DNA of 64,000 bases, taken from NCBI RefSeq assembly GCF_947493125.1, contig NZ_CANLQB010000010.1:1-64000 (forward strand), in the 5' to 3' direction. Source of the stretch: an uncultured Roseobacter sp. (GTDB taxonomy: Bacteria > Pseudomonadota > Alphaproteobacteria > Rhodobacterales > Rhodobacteraceae). The notes under the pieces were generated by a model. The model had not been told where the DNA came from, ran no database searches, and was given only the letters and a program-made list of their open reading frames with translations. The position numbers and the translations under genes were made by a program. Below, one piece after another: positions 33,772 through 43,576 of the stretch; the stretch's first letter is position 1, and every line of letters starts with the position of its first letter.

Positions 33772-34153
33772 ACGGCACTATCGAGTCACGCTTGGCGACG
33801 TTCTGGAGGCGCATGAGCAATCGCTCGACGCCTTCGGCGGGCTGCGCGGCATTTGCAATCTCGACAGCATCCTCGGCGCCATTGGCCGCCCCTATCATGG
33901 CTATCATCGGCCCATCCATCGAAAAGCCGCGGCCCTGCTGCACGGGCTCGCCACGTCTCACGGCTTTAACGACGCCAACAAACGCACGGCATGGCTGAGC
34001 ACCGAGGTGCTCTGCCTCAACAGCGGGTATGACCTTGCGCTTCATCCCGGAGACCGCATCGACGATGTGGTGGTCGATGTCGTCACCGGTGACATGTCAC
34101 AAGACGCACTGGAAGACTGGTTCCGCGCGCGGCTCACTCGGTTCGACGCCTAG
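33764..34153 (+). CDS. doc: Fic/DOC-family (death-on-curing) toxin without a canonical start
   Basis: The frame from 33719 to the TAG at 34151 encodes a complete Doc-like protein: LGDVLEAHEQSLDAFGGLRG at the start and the Fic motif HGFNDANKRTAW with catalytic His. Doc phosphorylates EF-Tu and is ~126 residues. No ATG, GTG or TTG occurs in this frame before the Fic motif; the in-frame stop at 33716 bounds it. Starting at ATC 33764 gives 129 residues and an 8-base overlap with the antitoxin. Other readings are ribosomal frameshift from the antitoxin frame, an intact pseudogene, or a sequence error. Confidence 0.7.
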   Translation: MGKRHYRVTLGDVLEAHEQSLDAFGGLRGICNLDSILGAIGRPYHGYHRPIHRKAAALLHGLATSHGFNDANKRTAWLSTEVLCLNSGYDLALHPGDRIDDVVVDVVTGDMSQDALEDWFRARLTRFDA

Positions 34154-34189
34154 CGGCTCGGGCTGACCGTCAGCCCAGCGAGTGGCAAG

Positions 34190-34248
34190 AAGCGCCCTCA
34201 CCCCCATCGAAGGGGGTCGGGCGCTGCCCGGCGGTTCCCGCCGGGGGG
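34190..34248. repeat. Intergenic double-hairpin repeat, copy 1
   Basis: A 59-base element begins AAGCGCCCTC, then CCCCCATCGAAGGGGG (first hairpin) and CCCGGCGG-TTC-CCGCCGGG (second hairpin). A close copy is at 37621-37680. It lies between the convergent doc and panC genes and could stop transcription from both. Confidence 0.7.
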
Positions 34249-34287
34249 ACCAGCGGAACGGGGCGTCTTGGATGTCAGACCGACGCT

Positions 34288-35142
34288 CTACCGCGCCTCT
34301 GGCACCTCGATATTGTCGATCAGCCGCACCCCCGCCATCCAGACCGCTGCAAAGAGCCGGGCAGGTTCCCGTGCCGCCTCGATCAGCGCCAATGTGTCGT
34401 GGGTCCGCATCTCCAGATAGTCGATCTCGCCAAACCCAGCAGCCTTGAGCCGCGCCTCAGCAACGGCGCGAAGATCGGTGATCAAGGCCCCCTGCCCCAG
34501 CTTCTCCGCCGTCTCCTCCATGACCTCATGCAGCGTGGCCGCGCGGGCCCGCGCCTGATCCGATAACAGCAGGTTGCGCGATGACATCGCCAGCCCGTCG
34601 ATCTCGCGGATTGTCGGGCAACCGACCACCTCCACCGGGATATCCAGATCGCGCGCCATGCGCCGCACCACCTGCAGCTGCTGGAAATCCTTCTCGCCGA
34701 AGAAGGCGAAATCCGCCGAGGTCTGCAGAAAGAGCTTCGACACCACCGTCGCCACCCCATCGAAATGCCCCGCCCGATGCGCCCCGCAGAGCACATCCGT
34801 CAGCCCCGCCACACTCACGTTCGTCGCAAAGCCGTCGGGGTACATCTGCGCCCCATCGGGCACATAAATCGCATCGACCGCGAAGCGCGCCAGCTTGCGC
34901 GCGTCCTCATGCTCGGTGCGCGGATAATTCGCGAGATCATCCGGATTGTTGAACTGCTTAGGGTTCACAAAGATCGTCACGATCACGCGGGTGCTCATCT
35001 CCTTGGCGCGCGCCACGAGGCTCAGGTGCCCGTCATGCAGCGCGCCCATGGTCGGCACCACGCCGATGGTCTCCCCCGCCTGACGCCAGCTCCGCGTCAT
35101 CGCGCGCAGCTCGGCCCGCGTCCGCACAATCGGCGCGGTCAT
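34288..35142 (-). CDS. panC: Pantothenate synthetase (pantoate-beta-alanine ligase)
   Basis: 284 residues. [14 protein letters not shown] is the HIGH-like ATP-binding motif (MGALHxGH); [16 protein letters not shown] and SSRNLLLS (KMSKS-like) are also diagnostic. It joins D-pantoate and beta-alanine with ATP in the cytoplasm, the last step to pantothenate and coenzyme A. Its ATG overlaps the panB stop (ATGA), so the two are one operon in the order panB-panC. Confidence 0.95.
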   Translation of the reverse strand: MTAPIVRTRAELRAMTRSWRQAGETIGVVPTMGALHDGHLSLVARAKEMSTRVIVTIFVNPKQFNNPDDLANYPRTEHEDARKLARFAVDAIYVPDGAQMYPDGFATNVSVAGLTDVLCGAHRAGHFDGVATVVSKLFLQTSADFAFFGEKDFQQLQVVRRMARDLDIPVEVVGCPTIREIDGLAMSSRNLLLSDQARARAATLHEVMEETAEKLGQGALITDLRAVAEARLKAAGFGEIDYLEMRTHDTLALIEAAREPARLFAAVWMAGVRLIDNIEVPEAR

Positions 35143-35960
35143 GGGGCCTGGTCCGCAAACACATGCTCCGGGCCCGGAAACCGCCGGGCCCGCACATCCG
35201 CGGCATAGGCCGCAATCGCCGCCTCGCCTGTTAGGCCAAGCTCGGCATAGCGCTTCACGAACTTCGCCTTGAAGGCCGTGAACAGCCCCAGCATGTCATC
35301 GACCACGAGGATCTGCCCGTCACAGCCCGGCGACGCGCCAATCCCGATCGTCGGGATCGGCACCGCCTGCGTGATCTCATCACCCAGCCCCTGCGGCACC
35401 TTCTCCAACACCACCGCAAAGGCGCCCGCCTCGGCCACAGTCTGCGCGTCGGCCAGCAACGCGGCCCCCGCCGCCCCGCGCCCCTGCACGGTGTAGCCGC
35501 CTAAAGTGTTCACCGACTGCGGCGTCAGCCCCACATGCGCCATCACCGGAATGCCGCGTGCGACCAGAAAGGCAATCGTCTCAGCCATCGCCACGCCGCC
35601 CTCCAGCTTCACCGCCCCCGCGCCGGTCTCGCGCATCAGCCGCGCCGCATTTCGAAACGCCTGTGCGGGGCTCTCCTCGTAGCTCCCGAACGGCATGTCG
35701 ATCACCATCATCGCAGCCGACAGCCCCCGGGCCACCGCCTGCCCGTGCATGACCATCATCTCCATCGTCACGCCCAGCGTCGAGGGCAGCCCGTGCAGCA
35801 CCATACCGACGCTGTCGCCCACCAGCACAAAGTCGCAATGGGCATCCATCATCTGCGCCATGGGCGTTGTATAGGCCGTCAGGCTGACGATCGGCGTGCC
35901 GCCTTTCATGGCCCGGATATCGTCGGGCAAGGGCGCGGTCTTGCGGGCGGTGGCGCTCAT
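35139..35960 (-). CDS. panB: 3-methyl-2-oxobutanoate hydroxymethyltransferase
   Basis: 273 residues. [33 protein letters not shown] (metal and substrate loop), VKLEGG and [19 protein letters not shown] are standard PanB motifs. It transfers a hydroxymethyl group from methylene-tetrahydrofolate to 2-oxoisovalerate, making ketopantoate. A much longer open frame exists upstream, but ATG 35960 has a GAAAGGC site and gives the normal family length. First gene of the pan operon; divergent from a binding-protein gene. Confidence 0.95.
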   Translation of the reverse strand: MSATARKTAPLPDDIRAMKGGTPIVSLTAYTTPMAQMMDAHCDFVLVGDSVGMVLHGLPSTLGVTMEMMVMHGQAVARGLSAAMMVIDMPFGSYEESPAQAFRNAARLMRETGAGAVKLEGGVAMAETIAFLVARGIPVMAHVGLTPQSVNTLGGYTVQGRGAAGAALLADAQTVAEAGAFAVVLEKVPQGLGDEITQAVPIPTIGIGASPGCDGQILVVDDMLGLFTAFKAKFVKRYAELGLTGEAAIAAYAADVRARRFPGPEHVFADQAP

Positions 35961-36089
35961 GGGCGGGCCTTTCGCTGGTCTCTCGCCGCGCGGAATAACA
36001 GCCCACGCCGGCGCAGACCACCTGTCCCTTGCGCGACGCGGCGTTTGCGGGAAAGCTGGGCGCACAATTGCACCCACGGGGAGACCGCC

Positions 36090-37559
36090 ATGTTGCACCG
36101 CCTGATGACGACCACCGCCGCCTGCCTGATCGCCGCCCACGCGCACGCGCAAACCGATATCACCGTCGCCGTACAGCTTGAGCCGCCGCACCTCGACCCG
36201 ACCTCAGCCGCAGCCGGCGCCATCGACACGGTTCTCTACTCCAACGTCTTCGAAGGGCTCACCCGCTTCATGGCCGATGGCTCGGTCGTGCCCGGTCTCG
36301 CGGAAAGCTGGGAAGTCAGCGACGACGGGCTCACCTACACCTTCACCCTCCGCGCGGGCGTGACCTTCCACGACGGCACCAGCATGGATGCCGAGGATGT
36401 GAAATTTACCCTCGACCGCATTCTCGCCGAAGACAGCGCGAATGCGCAAAAGGCGCTCTACACGGCCATCGCCTCCGTGGACGTGATCGACCCGCTGACC
36501 GTGCAGCTGACCCTGTCAGAGCCCAACGGCAATATGCTCTTCAACCTCGCCTGGGGCGACGCGGTGATCGTGGCGCCCGAGAGCATTGAGGGCATCAAGC
36601 AGACCCCCATCGGCACCGGCGCCTTCAAATTCGTCGAGTGGGTGCAATCCGACCGCATCGAACTTACCCGCAACGAGGACTATTGGGGCACGCCGGCGGC
36701 ACTCCAAGCAGCGACCTTCAAGTTCATATCCGACCCCACCGCCGCCTTCGCCGCGGTGATGGCCGAGGATGTGGACTATTTCTATGCCTTCCCCGCGCCC
36801 GAGAACCTGCCGCAGTTCGAGGCCGATCCGCGCTTTCAGGTGCTCGTCGGGTCCACCGAAGGCGAGACGATCCTGTCGACCAACAACAAGATGCCGCCCT
36901 TCGACAACCCGCTGGTGCGCCAGGCCGTGGCCCATGCCATCGACCGGCAGGCGATCATCGACGGGGCGATGTTCGGCTATGGCACCCCCATCGGCACACA
37001 CTTTGCCCCGCACAACCCGGCCTATAAGGACCTGACGGGCCAGTCCGGCCATGACCCAGAGAAGGCCCGCGCCCTGCTGGCGGAAGCCGGGCTGGCAGAT
37101 GGGTTTGAAACCACCCTGCACCTGCCCCCACCCTCCTACGCCCGGCGCGGCGGCGAGATCGTCGCGGCACAGCTGGCAGAGGTCGGGATCACCGCACAGA
37201 TCATCAACGTCGAATGGGCCCAGTGGCTGGAGAGCGTCTTTCGCGGCAAGGAGTTCGGCCTGACCATCGTCAGCCACACCGAACCCATGGACATCGGCAT
37301 CTACGCCAACCCGGACTACTACTTCCAATACGACAACCCGGAGTTCCAGGCCCTGATCACTAAGCTCAACAGCACCACCGACCCGGACAAGCGGAGCGAG
37401 ATGATGGGCCAGGCGCAGCAGATGATCGCGGATGACTATGTGAACGGCTACCTCTTCCAGCTCGCCCAGCTGTCTGTCGCCCGGGCCGAGCTGCGCGGTC
37501 TCTGGGCCAACGCCCCCACTCAGGCGACCGACCTCACTGGTGTCAGCTGGGCCGAATGA
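36090..37559 (+). CDS. Peptide-type ABC substrate-binding protein (SBP_bac_5)
   Basis: 489 residues. A signal peptide ends at AAHAHAQ, then the SBP_bac_5 domain with [17 protein letters not shown] and [11 protein letters not shown] 36090 is chosen because of a GGGGAGA site 7 bases before it; the frame is open far upstream across panB. No transporter genes touch it. The nearest on the same strand is the Dpp-type set at 39680, two genes away, which has no binding protein of its own, so the two may work together (inference). Confidence 0.88.
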   Translation: MLHRLMTTTAACLIAAHAHAQTDITVAVQLEPPHLDPTSAAAGAIDTVLYSNVFEGLTRFMADGSVVPGLAESWEVSDDGLTYTFTLRAGVTFHDGTSMDAEDVKFTLDRILAEDSANAQKALYTAIASVDVIDPLTVQLTLSEPNGNMLFNLAWGDAVIVAPESIEGIKQTPIGTGAFKFVEWVQSDRIELTRNEDYWGTPAALQAATFKFISDPTAAFAAVMAEDVDYFYAFPAPENLPQFEADPRFQVLVGSTEGETILSTNNKMPPFDNPLVRQAVAHAIDRQAIIDGAMFGYGTPIGTHFAPHNPAYKDLTGQSGHDPEKARALLAEAGLADGFETTLHLPPPSYARRGGEIVAAQLAEVGITAQIINVEWAQWLESVFRGKEFGLTIVSHTEPMDIGIYANPDYYFQYDNPEFQALITKLNSTTDPDKRSEMMGQAQQMIADDYVNGYLFQLAQLSVARAELRGLWANAPTQATDLTGVSWAE

Positions 37560-38032
37560 TACCCGGTCGGGGGACTGTCGCGTCCGCGTCTCAAAAGGCC
37601 TGCCACACCGGATAGAGGAAAAGCGCCCTCCCCCCCATCGAGGGGGATCGGCCGCTGCCCGGCGCCATCCGCCGGGCGGCACAGCTGAACCGGTCCGGTC
37701 GGTTTTCCGGTTCGGTCATATCATCGGGGAGCGCTTCGAATCAGCCTTGGACCCATCCTGAGACACGGTTGGAATTGAGACCAGAGGGCTCACTGCACAT
37801 CGCCGCAAAACAGCAATTTCCATACGCCAGCGTCTGCGCATTGCAGCAATTGATCGAAGTCAAACAAACACGCTGCCTAAGGTGCTATCATCACGAAAAG
37901 TGGCGCCTATTTTTTACGCATTTGCTTGCTCAGTTTCTACTTTTCCGAGTACAACTACGACATTCGGATTAGGTCTGATCCGAAGCTGCTGCATCCTGCA
38001 AGACAACCCTCTTTGGACGAAAGGAGACTGCC
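37560..38032. other. Intergenic region: repeat copy, then AT-rich DNA
   Basis: After the binding-protein stop comes the double-hairpin repeat (37621-37680), then ~350 bases that are less GC-rich than the surroundings. A TTCGGAT/ATCCGAA inverted repeat spans 37963-37984, shortly before the 69-aa ORF. No convincing gene was found in it. Confidence 0.5.
37621..37680. repeat. Intergenic double-hairpin repeat, copy 2
   Basis: Starts AAGCGCCCTC like copy 1, followed by CCCCCCATCGAGGGGG and CCCGGCG-CCATC-CGCCGGG. Changes in the stems are mostly compensated, so the folded shape seems kept. It lies 61 bases after the binding-protein stop. Confidence 0.7.
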
Positions 38033-38242
38033 TTGACTGATCTACAACAGCGCGCGTCCCACCTGGAGCACCTAATCGAGAACGCCTCGGCAAAGGAGCG
38101 CATTGCGCTGCAACCCCAGTTCGACCGTGTGCTCGCCACGCTCAAAGCCTCCGGCCAGATCGTGCCGCGTCGGCTCGAGCGGATGAACAACGATCTGCGC
38201 GACGAAGCGCTTGAGGACATGTTCGACAACATGCCTGTCTGA
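38033..38242 (+). CDS. Small 69-aa helical protein with TTG start
   Basis: 69 residues, no membrane span, mostly charged helix (LQQRASHLEHLIENASAKERI; RRLERMNNDLRDEALEDMFDN). The TTG start at 38033 is set by AAAGGAG 6 bases upstream, a strong site; no ATG fits better. I do not recognise the family. It stands alone between AT-rich DNA and an array of short repeats. Acidic C-terminus and coiled-coil look suggest a small interaction partner. Confidence 0.65.
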   Translation: MTDLQQRASHLEHLIENASAKERIALQPQFDRVLATLKASGQIVPRRLERMNNDLRDEALEDMFDNMPV

Positions 38243-38309
38243 GACAACCGGGCGCCACCGCTACGCTTTGGTCACAAACTTAGCCGCGCGCCCTGTTAAC
38301 CCCCGTCGC

Positions 38310-38361
38310 ACCGACGTCCACACCGACGCGATACCGACAAAATACCGACGTAATACCGACG
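38310..38361. repeat. Five ACCGAC iterons at 11-12-base spacing
   Basis: ACCGAC occurs at 38310, 38322, 38333, 38344 and 38355, all in the same direction and separated by 12, 11, 11 and 11 bases, about one DNA turn. GTCGG follows at once, making CCGAC-GT-GTCGG at the end. Such phased repeats can bind a protein along one face of the helix, or may be a recent tandem expansion. Confidence 0.65.
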
Positions 38362-38385
38362 TGTCGGACCCCAAGTTTTTCTACG

Positions 38386-39531
38386 TTAACCTATGATTCG
38401 CCGTGTTGGCCTCAACCGGCCCGCCGACCGTTGCGTTAGGACATGCACGCGGTCCTTGATCTCGTCCCGCACGGGCCCCTCCCGCGGCGCATCCCGGAGG
38501 GTGGTGAACCAGTGCTCCGGCGGGCTCTTGCCTCGCCGTGTATTCTCCCACCGCAAGGCGCGCAACACGGCCTCGGCCTCCGCAGGCAACCGCTCTGGAA
38601 TCCCGTGCCCGTTCAACATCGCCCAGACCCCGGTCCACAGCCGACCGACCGACCACGGGTTGTACCCGCCCCCGCCCAGCACCAGCAGCCGCGGCGCCAT
38701 CCCCATCAGTGCGGCCACCACCGCCCAATGCGCATTGTTGCTCATCGACAGATGCGCCAGCGGGTCCTCCTCGACCCCGTCCGCCCCGCACAGCAGCACA
38801 ACCGCATCGGGCCGAAACGCCCCCACCTGAGGCACGATCAGCGCCTCACGGATGAACGCCATCTCGCTGTCATTCAGCCCGCGCGGCACCGGCAGGTTCA
38901 GCGCCGATCCGCCCGCGTCATCCTCCAGCGGCCCCGTGCGCGGCCAGAGCCGCTCCTCATGCACCGAGATCATCAGGCAGTCCGGATCGCCGTGAAACCC
39001 CACCGCGACCCCATCACAATGATGCGCGTCGATGTCCACATATGCGATGCGCCGCACCCCGTTCCGGCGCAGGCTCAGCATCGCCAGAACCGGGTCGTTG
39101 AGATAGCAAAACCCGTTCGCCCGGTCGGGCATCCCGTGATGCGTACCGCCCGGCGGGTTGTAGATCACCCCGCCCTCGCGCAACAGCTCCCCGGCCAGCA
39201 ATGACCCTCCTGCCGCCGTCGCCGGGCGCCGGTAGATCTCGGGATAGACCGGGTTCGTGACCGAGCCAATATCATGCCGCTGCAGGTCTTCTACCGTCAC
39301 CGCCTGATCCGCCTCAACCCGTTGTAAAGCCGCGACATACTCCGCTGTGTGCCAAGCTTCCAGCGCCTTCGGCTTCGCCCGCGGCGCGGTGATGAACTGC
39401 TCTTTCGGCAACCATCCCAGCGCGCGACTGAGGTCCATCACCGTGCTCACACGCGGCACTCGTAGCGGGTGCCAGCGGCCATAGCTGGAATGGCGGAAGA
39501 TCTCAGATCCGATGAAAAGAGGCTGCCCCAT
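38386..39531 (-). CDS. AcuC/histone deacetylase-family protein
   Basis: 381 residues of the arginase/deacetylase fold. Catalytic and zinc residues are visible: PPGGTHHGMPD (His pair), YVDIDAHHCDGV (Asp, His), LCGADGVEEDPLAHLS, and GGGGYN near the C-terminus. In most family members the third motif reads DIDxHHGDG; here Gly is Cys. Bacterial members deacetylate proteins such as acetyl-CoA synthetase or act on small acetylated amines. ATG 39531 was chosen (MGQPLFIG); an in-frame ATG at 39588 has GGGGAA before it and would add 19 residues. Confidence 0.82.
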   Translation of the reverse strand: MGQPLFIGSEIFRHSSYGRWHPLRVPRVSTVMDLSRALGWLPKEQFITAPRAKPKALEAWHTAEYVAALQRVEADQAVTVEDLQRHDIGSVTNPVYPEIYRRPATAAGGSLLAGELLREGGVIYNPPGGTHHGMPDRANGFCYLNDPVLAMLSLRRNGVRRIAYVDIDAHHCDGVAVGFHGDPDCLMISVHEERLWPRTGPLEDDAGGSALNLPVPRGLNDSEMAFIREALIVPQVGAFRPDAVVLLCGADGVEEDPLAHLSMSNNAHWAVVAALMGMAPRLLVLGGGGYNPWSVGRLWTGVWAMLNGHGIPERLPAEAEAVLRALRWENTRRGKSPPEHWFTTLRDAPREGPVRDEIKDRVHVLTQRSAGRLRPTRRIIG

Positions 39532-39583
39532 AAGCCCCAACCTATACCGACCACCCCCAACAACAAGCGCGCCGGAGGTCCCC

Positions 39584-39606
39584 TTCATTGTTCCCCAAAT
39601 ATGCAA
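39584..39606. repeat. TTCATT-TTCCCCAAATA motif, copy 1
   Basis: TTCATTGTTCCCCAAATAT followed by GCAA, near the start of the deacetylase gene. A near-identical motif stands at 44783-44805. It could be a dispersed intergenic motif of this genome. Confidence 0.5.
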
Positions 39607-39679
39607 GCCCCAACACCACCGCCGACACGACGAACGATAGAGTTACACATCGCCCGCAAATCCACTAACCTCCCTCACA

Positions 39680-40627
39680 ATGCTGCGCTACGTGCTCAAA
39701 CGTCTGGCCTCGCTTGTCCTCAGCCTCGCCGTGGCGTCGCTGATCATCTTCACGCTGATCGAAGTGGCCCCTGGCGATCCCGCGTCCTTCATGCTCGGCA
39801 TCAACGCCCAGCCCGAAACCCTGGCCGCCCTGCGCGCCGAGCTTGGCCTCGACGTGCCCAAGGTGCAGCGGTATCTCAACTGGGTCGGCGGCATGCTGAC
39901 GGGCGATTTCGGCACCTCCTACACCTACCGCACACCGGTCTCCGAGATGGTCGCCGACCGCATCGCCGTCTCCCTGCCACTGGCGCTATATGCCCTCGCC
40001 CTGTCGATCCTGATCGCCTTTCCTGCGGGCATCTTCGCGGCCTCCCGGCGCGGGCAAGCGGGTGACCTCGGCGTCATGGGCGCCACGCAACTGGGCGTGG
40101 CGCTGCCGAACTTCTGGTTCGCGATGATGCTGGTGCTGGTCTTCGCCATTCACCTGCGCTGGTTCCCCGCGGGCGGCTTCGCGGGCTGGGACAAGGGGCT
40201 GATCGCCGGCCTCACGTCCCTGACCCTGCCCGCGATTGCGCTCGCGCTGCCGCAGGCCGCGATCCTCACCCGCGTGATGCGCTCGGCGCTGCTCGACGTT
40301 CTGGGCGAAGACTACATGCGCACCGCCCGCGCCAAGGGGCTCTCCGCCCGCCAGACCCTCTGGCGCCACGGCCTGCGCAACGCGATGATCCCGGTCCTCA
40401 CCATCATCGGGCTGCAGTTCTCCTTCCTCTTCGCGGGCACCATCATCATCGAGCAGGTCTTCTACCTGCCAGGCCTCGGACGGCTCATCTTCCAGTCGAT
40501 CTCGGCCCGCGATCTCATTGTCGTGGAAAGCGTCGTGATGCTCGTGGTCTTCGCGGTGATCCTCATCAACTTCTTCGTCGATCTCGCCTATGCCGCCGTC
40601 GACCCGCGCCTGAGGTCACGCGCATGA
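39680..40627 (+). CDS. Dpp/Opp-type ABC permease (DppB type), second transporter
   Basis: 315 residues, with the DppB start (RYVLKRLASLVLSLAVASLIIFTLIEVAPGDPASFMLG) and an EAA loop MRTARAKGLSARQTLWRHGLRN. About six membrane spans. ATG 39680 has no clear ribosome site, yet later starts would cut the first span. It overlaps the next permease by 4 bases (ATGA). First gene of a plus-strand operon that seems to run to 46641. Confidence 0.88.
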   Translation: MLRYVLKRLASLVLSLAVASLIIFTLIEVAPGDPASFMLGINAQPETLAALRAELGLDVPKVQRYLNWVGGMLTGDFGTSYTYRTPVSEMVADRIAVSLPLALYALALSILIAFPAGIFAASRRGQAGDLGVMGATQLGVALPNFWFAMMLVLVFAIHLRWFPAGGFAGWDKGLIAGLTSLTLPAIALALPQAAILTRVMRSALLDVLGEDYMRTARAKGLSARQTLWRHGLRNAMIPVLTIIGLQFSFLFAGTIIIEQVFYLPGLGRLIFQSISARDLIVVESVVMLVVFAVILINFFVDLAYAAVDPRLRSRA

Positions 40628-41439
40628 GCCGCACGCTGGTCATCGGCGCGCTGCTCTCGGCGGTCCTGATCGGCCTCGCGCTCCTCTCGCTCATCTGGAC
40701 ACCCCACGACCACACCAGCCTCAATATCCCGAACAAGCTGCAACCCCCGGGGGCAGCGCATCTGCTCGGCACCGACCAACTGGGTCGCGACATCCTCAGC
40801 ATGACCATGGTCGGCGCGCGCACCTCGCTGGGCGTGGCGCTTCTGGCGCTCGCCATCGGCCTCAGCGTCGGTGTCCCGCTTGGGCTCGCCGCGGCCATGC
40901 ACAAAGGCAGCTGGCTTGACGAGGCCATCATGCGCGGCAATGACATCGTCTTCGCCTTCCCGCTGCTGGTCATGGCGATCCTGATCACGGCGGTTTTCGG
41001 CCCCTCGGCCACAAACGCCATCATCGCCTTCGGCATCTTCAACATCCCCGTCTTCGCGCGCGTCACCCGCGGCGGCGCGCTGCCGCTTTGGGAGCGAGAG
41101 TTCATCCTCGCCGCCCGTGTTGCCGGCAAGACCCGCGCGCATATCTCGGTCGAGCATATCCTGCCCAACGTCCTCAACCTGCTGATCGTTCAGGGCACCA
41201 TCCAGTTCGCCCTGGGCATCCAGGTCGAAGCGGCGCTCAGCTTTGTGGGCCTCGGCGTGCAACCCCCCACCCCGTCGCTCGGCCGGATGCTGGCCGACGC
41301 GCAAACGCTGGTCACCCTCGCCCCGCATCTCGCGATCGTGCCGGGTCTCGCGATCATCGGCATCGTCATGGGGCTGAACCTGCTGGGCGACGGGCTGCGC
41401 GACGCGCTCGACCCACGCCTGCAGCGAGCCCGCACATGA
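40624..41439 (+). CDS. Dpp/Opp-type ABC permease (DppC type), second transporter
   Basis: 271 residues. LLGTDQLGRDILS is the DppC hallmark loop; EFILAARVAGKTRAHISVEHILPN is the EAA loop. It is shorter than the first transporter's DppC because the N-terminal OppC_N part is reduced. Overlaps both neighbours by 4 bases, so the three transporter genes are translationally coupled. Confidence 0.88.
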   Translation: MSRTLVIGALLSAVLIGLALLSLIWTPHDHTSLNIPNKLQPPGAAHLLGTDQLGRDILSMTMVGARTSLGVALLALAIGLSVGVPLGLAAAMHKGSWLDEAIMRGNDIVFAFPLLVMAILITAVFGPSATNAIIAFGIFNIPVFARVTRGGALPLWEREFILAARVAGKTRAHISVEHILPNVLNLLIVQGTIQFALGIQVEAALSFVGLGVQPPTPSLGRMLADAQTLVTLAPHLAIVPGLAIIGIVMGLNLLGDGLRDALDPRLQRART

Positions 41440-43031
41440 GCCTGCTCGAGATCGACCGCCTGTCGCTCCAGATCGGCAATGCCCCGATCCTCAAGGAGGT
41501 AAGCCTCACCGTCGACCCCGGCGAGATCCTCGCCATCACCGGCGAAAGCGGCTCCGGCAAATCCATGACAGCCCTCGCCATCATGCAGCTGCTGCCGCGC
41601 GGCGCGCGCAGCACGGGCACCATCCGTCTCAGCGCGACCGACCTGACAGCCCTGCCCGAGCCCGAGCTCTGCGCCCTGCGCGGCAACGAGATGGGAATGA
41701 TCTTTCAGGAGCCGATGACCGCCCTCAACCCGGTCCATACCATCGGGCGACAGGTCGCCGAGACCATCCGGTTGCACGACCCCACTGCCGACGCGGAGGC
41801 ACAGGCCCGCGATATCCTCACTCGCGTCGGTCTGAGGCCCGACCGCTTCCCGCTCAGCCGCTACCCGCATGAGCTCTCAGGCGGCCAGCGCCAGCGCGTG
41901 GTGATCGCCATGGCCATCGCGCGGCACCCGAAGCTGCTGATCGCAGACGAGCCCACCACCGCCCTGGATGTCACCACGCAGGCGCAGATACTCGCCCTCC
42001 TGAAGGGCCTGGTGCAGGACTTCGGCATGGGGCTGATCCTCATCACCCACGACCTCGCGGTGGTGGCCGACATCGCCGACCGCATCGCCGTCATGCGTCA
42101 CGGCGAGGTGGTCGAAACCGGGCCGACCTGGCACCTGCTGCGGACCATGCAACACCCCTATACGCGTATGCTCTTCGAGGCCTCGACCCATCAGGTCAAC
42201 CTGCCTGCGCCGCCACCGCCCACGCCTCTTTTGCAGGTCCGCAATCTCCACCGCAGCTACCGCCTCCCCCGCACCCGGCTCTTTTCGCCTCCCGGTCAGT
42301 TCGACGCCGTAAAAGGCGTCAGTTTCACGATCATGCGCGGCGAGCGCCTGGGCCTCGTAGGTGAAAGCGGCTGCGGCAAGTCCACCCTCACCCGCGCAAT
42401 TCTCGGGCTTGAGACACCACAGAAGGGCCAGATCCTGCTCGATGATACGCCTGTCGGCCAGGACCCGGGCGCGCGCCGCCGCATGCAAGTGGTCTTCCAG
42501 GACCCCTTCGGCAGCTTCAACCCCCGCCACCGCGTCGCCCGGCTGATCACCGAACCCTTCCACCTGCTGTCCGCTCCGCCCACCGGCGCGGCCCGCGCGC
42601 AGGCCATCGCCGAAGCGCTCACCGCCGTCGGTCTGCAGCCGGATGACGCGACCCGCTATATTCACGAATTCTCCGGCGGACAGCGCCAGCGCATCGCCAT
42701 TGCCCGCGCGTTGATCATCAAGCCCGAACTGATCCTCTTTGATGAGGCCGTCTCCGCTCTTGATGTCTCGGTGCGGGCGCAGATCCTCGACCTCATCGCC
42801 GATCTCTGCCGCACCTATGGGCTCACCTATCTCTTCGTCTCTCACGACCTCAGCGTTGTGCGCTCCGTGACTGATCGGGTCATGGTGATGCAAGCCGGTG
42901 AAATCATTGAGGAAGGCTTAACCGAGACCGTGTTTACCAACCCTCAACATCCTTACACCACAAAGCTGCTAGAGGCAGCACCCAAGCTGCCCGATTTGAG
43001 GATGCAGCACAGTGGTGACGGATCGATCTGA
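41436..43031 (+). CDS. Fused dual ABC ATPase of the second Dpp-type transporter (DppD-DppF fusion)
   Basis: 531 residues with two complete ATPase cassettes in one chain. First: [31 protein letters not shown]. Second, after a linker near residue 260: [30 protein letters not shown]. The second Walker B reads DEAVSALD, common in DppF/NikE halves. The first transporter in this window has separate ATPases. ATG 41436 overlaps the permease stop; the long upstream open frame is a shadow. Confidence 0.9.
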   Translation: MSLLEIDRLSLQIGNAPILKEVSLTVDPGEILAITGESGSGKSMTALAIMQLLPRGARSTGTIRLSATDLTALPEPELCALRGNEMGMIFQEPMTALNPVHTIGRQVAETIRLHDPTADAEAQARDILTRVGLRPDRFPLSRYPHELSGGQRQRVVIAMAIARHPKLLIADEPTTALDVTTQAQILALLKGLVQDFGMGLILITHDLAVVADIADRIAVMRHGEVVETGPTWHLLRTMQHPYTRMLFEASTHQVNLPAPPPPTPLLQVRNLHRSYRLPRTRLFSPPGQFDAVKGVSFTIMRGERLGLVGESGCGKSTLTRAILGLETPQKGQILLDDTPVGQDPGARRRMQVVFQDPFGSFNPRHRVARLITEPFHLLSAPPTGAARAQAIAEALTAVGLQPDDATRYIHEFSGGQRQRIAIARALIIKPELILFDEAVSALDVSVRAQILDLIADLCRTYGLTYLFVSHDLSVVRSVTDRVMVMQAGEIIEEGLTETVFTNPQHPYTTKLLEAAPKLPDLRMQHSGDGSI

Positions 43032-43078
43032 CCTTTGCCCGGTATGGCCCGGCGGCTTCGGCCGACGGAACCTCCGGC

Positions 43079-43576
43079 ATGGTTGATCTCACGCTCTCTC
43101 CGATCACCCGAACCGATCACGCCGAAGACGCGCTCGACCTCGCGATGCGAGCCGCGGACTACGTGACGCTCGAAGTGGGGCACGCCCCCAACATGGACTT
43201 CATTGACAGCTTCTTCACCGCGGCACCACCAGGGTTGACCGAGCGCGATCTGCTGCATTTCGCCATCATGGAAGGCCCGGCGATGGTCGGGATGCTCTGT
43301 ATTGCCAAAGGCTATGAGCTGCCCGAGGATTGGTGGATTGGTCTGGTTCTGCTCGACCCTGCCTTTCGCGGGCGCGGGATCGGACGAACTGTGGTACATC
43401 TGATCAAGGAGGCGGCGCAGGCGGAGGGAATCGCCGCGCTCAAACTCTCCGTGCTTGAAGCCAACCCCCGCGCCATGCACTTCTGGATCCGGGAAGGCTT
43501 CCTGCCGCATCGCTACGCAACCGCAACCGCGGACAGTGATGGACACAACCGGTGGGTTCTGGTCTACGATTTCTAG
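43079..43576 (+). CDS. GNAT-family N-acetyltransferase
   Basis: 165 residues. The acetyl-CoA pyrophosphate loop is RGRGIGRTVV (Q/RxxGxG/A), preceded by strand 4 (WWIGLVLLDPAF) and followed by LKLSVLEANPRAMHFWIREGF, the usual GNAT end. Substrate unknown. It starts 47 bases after the ATPase fusion. Acetylation of a small amine or peptide imported by the transporter is possible, but also self-standing. Confidence 0.8.
   Translation: MVDLTLSPITRTDHAEDALDLAMRAADYVTLEVGHAPNMDFIDSFFTAAPPGLTERDLLHFAIMEGPAMVGMLCIAKGYELPEDWWIGLVLLDPAFRGRGIGRTVVHLIKEAAQAEGIAALKLSVLEANPRAMHFWIREGFLPHRYATATADSDGHNRWVLVYDF

Noticed and set aside
37769-37972. 67-residue frame in the AT-rich gap
   Set aside because: No ribosome site, odd composition and no family; probably non-coding.
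38310-38361. Possible CRISPR array
   Set aside because: Units are only 6-7 bases with 5-base gaps, far too short for repeats and spacers.
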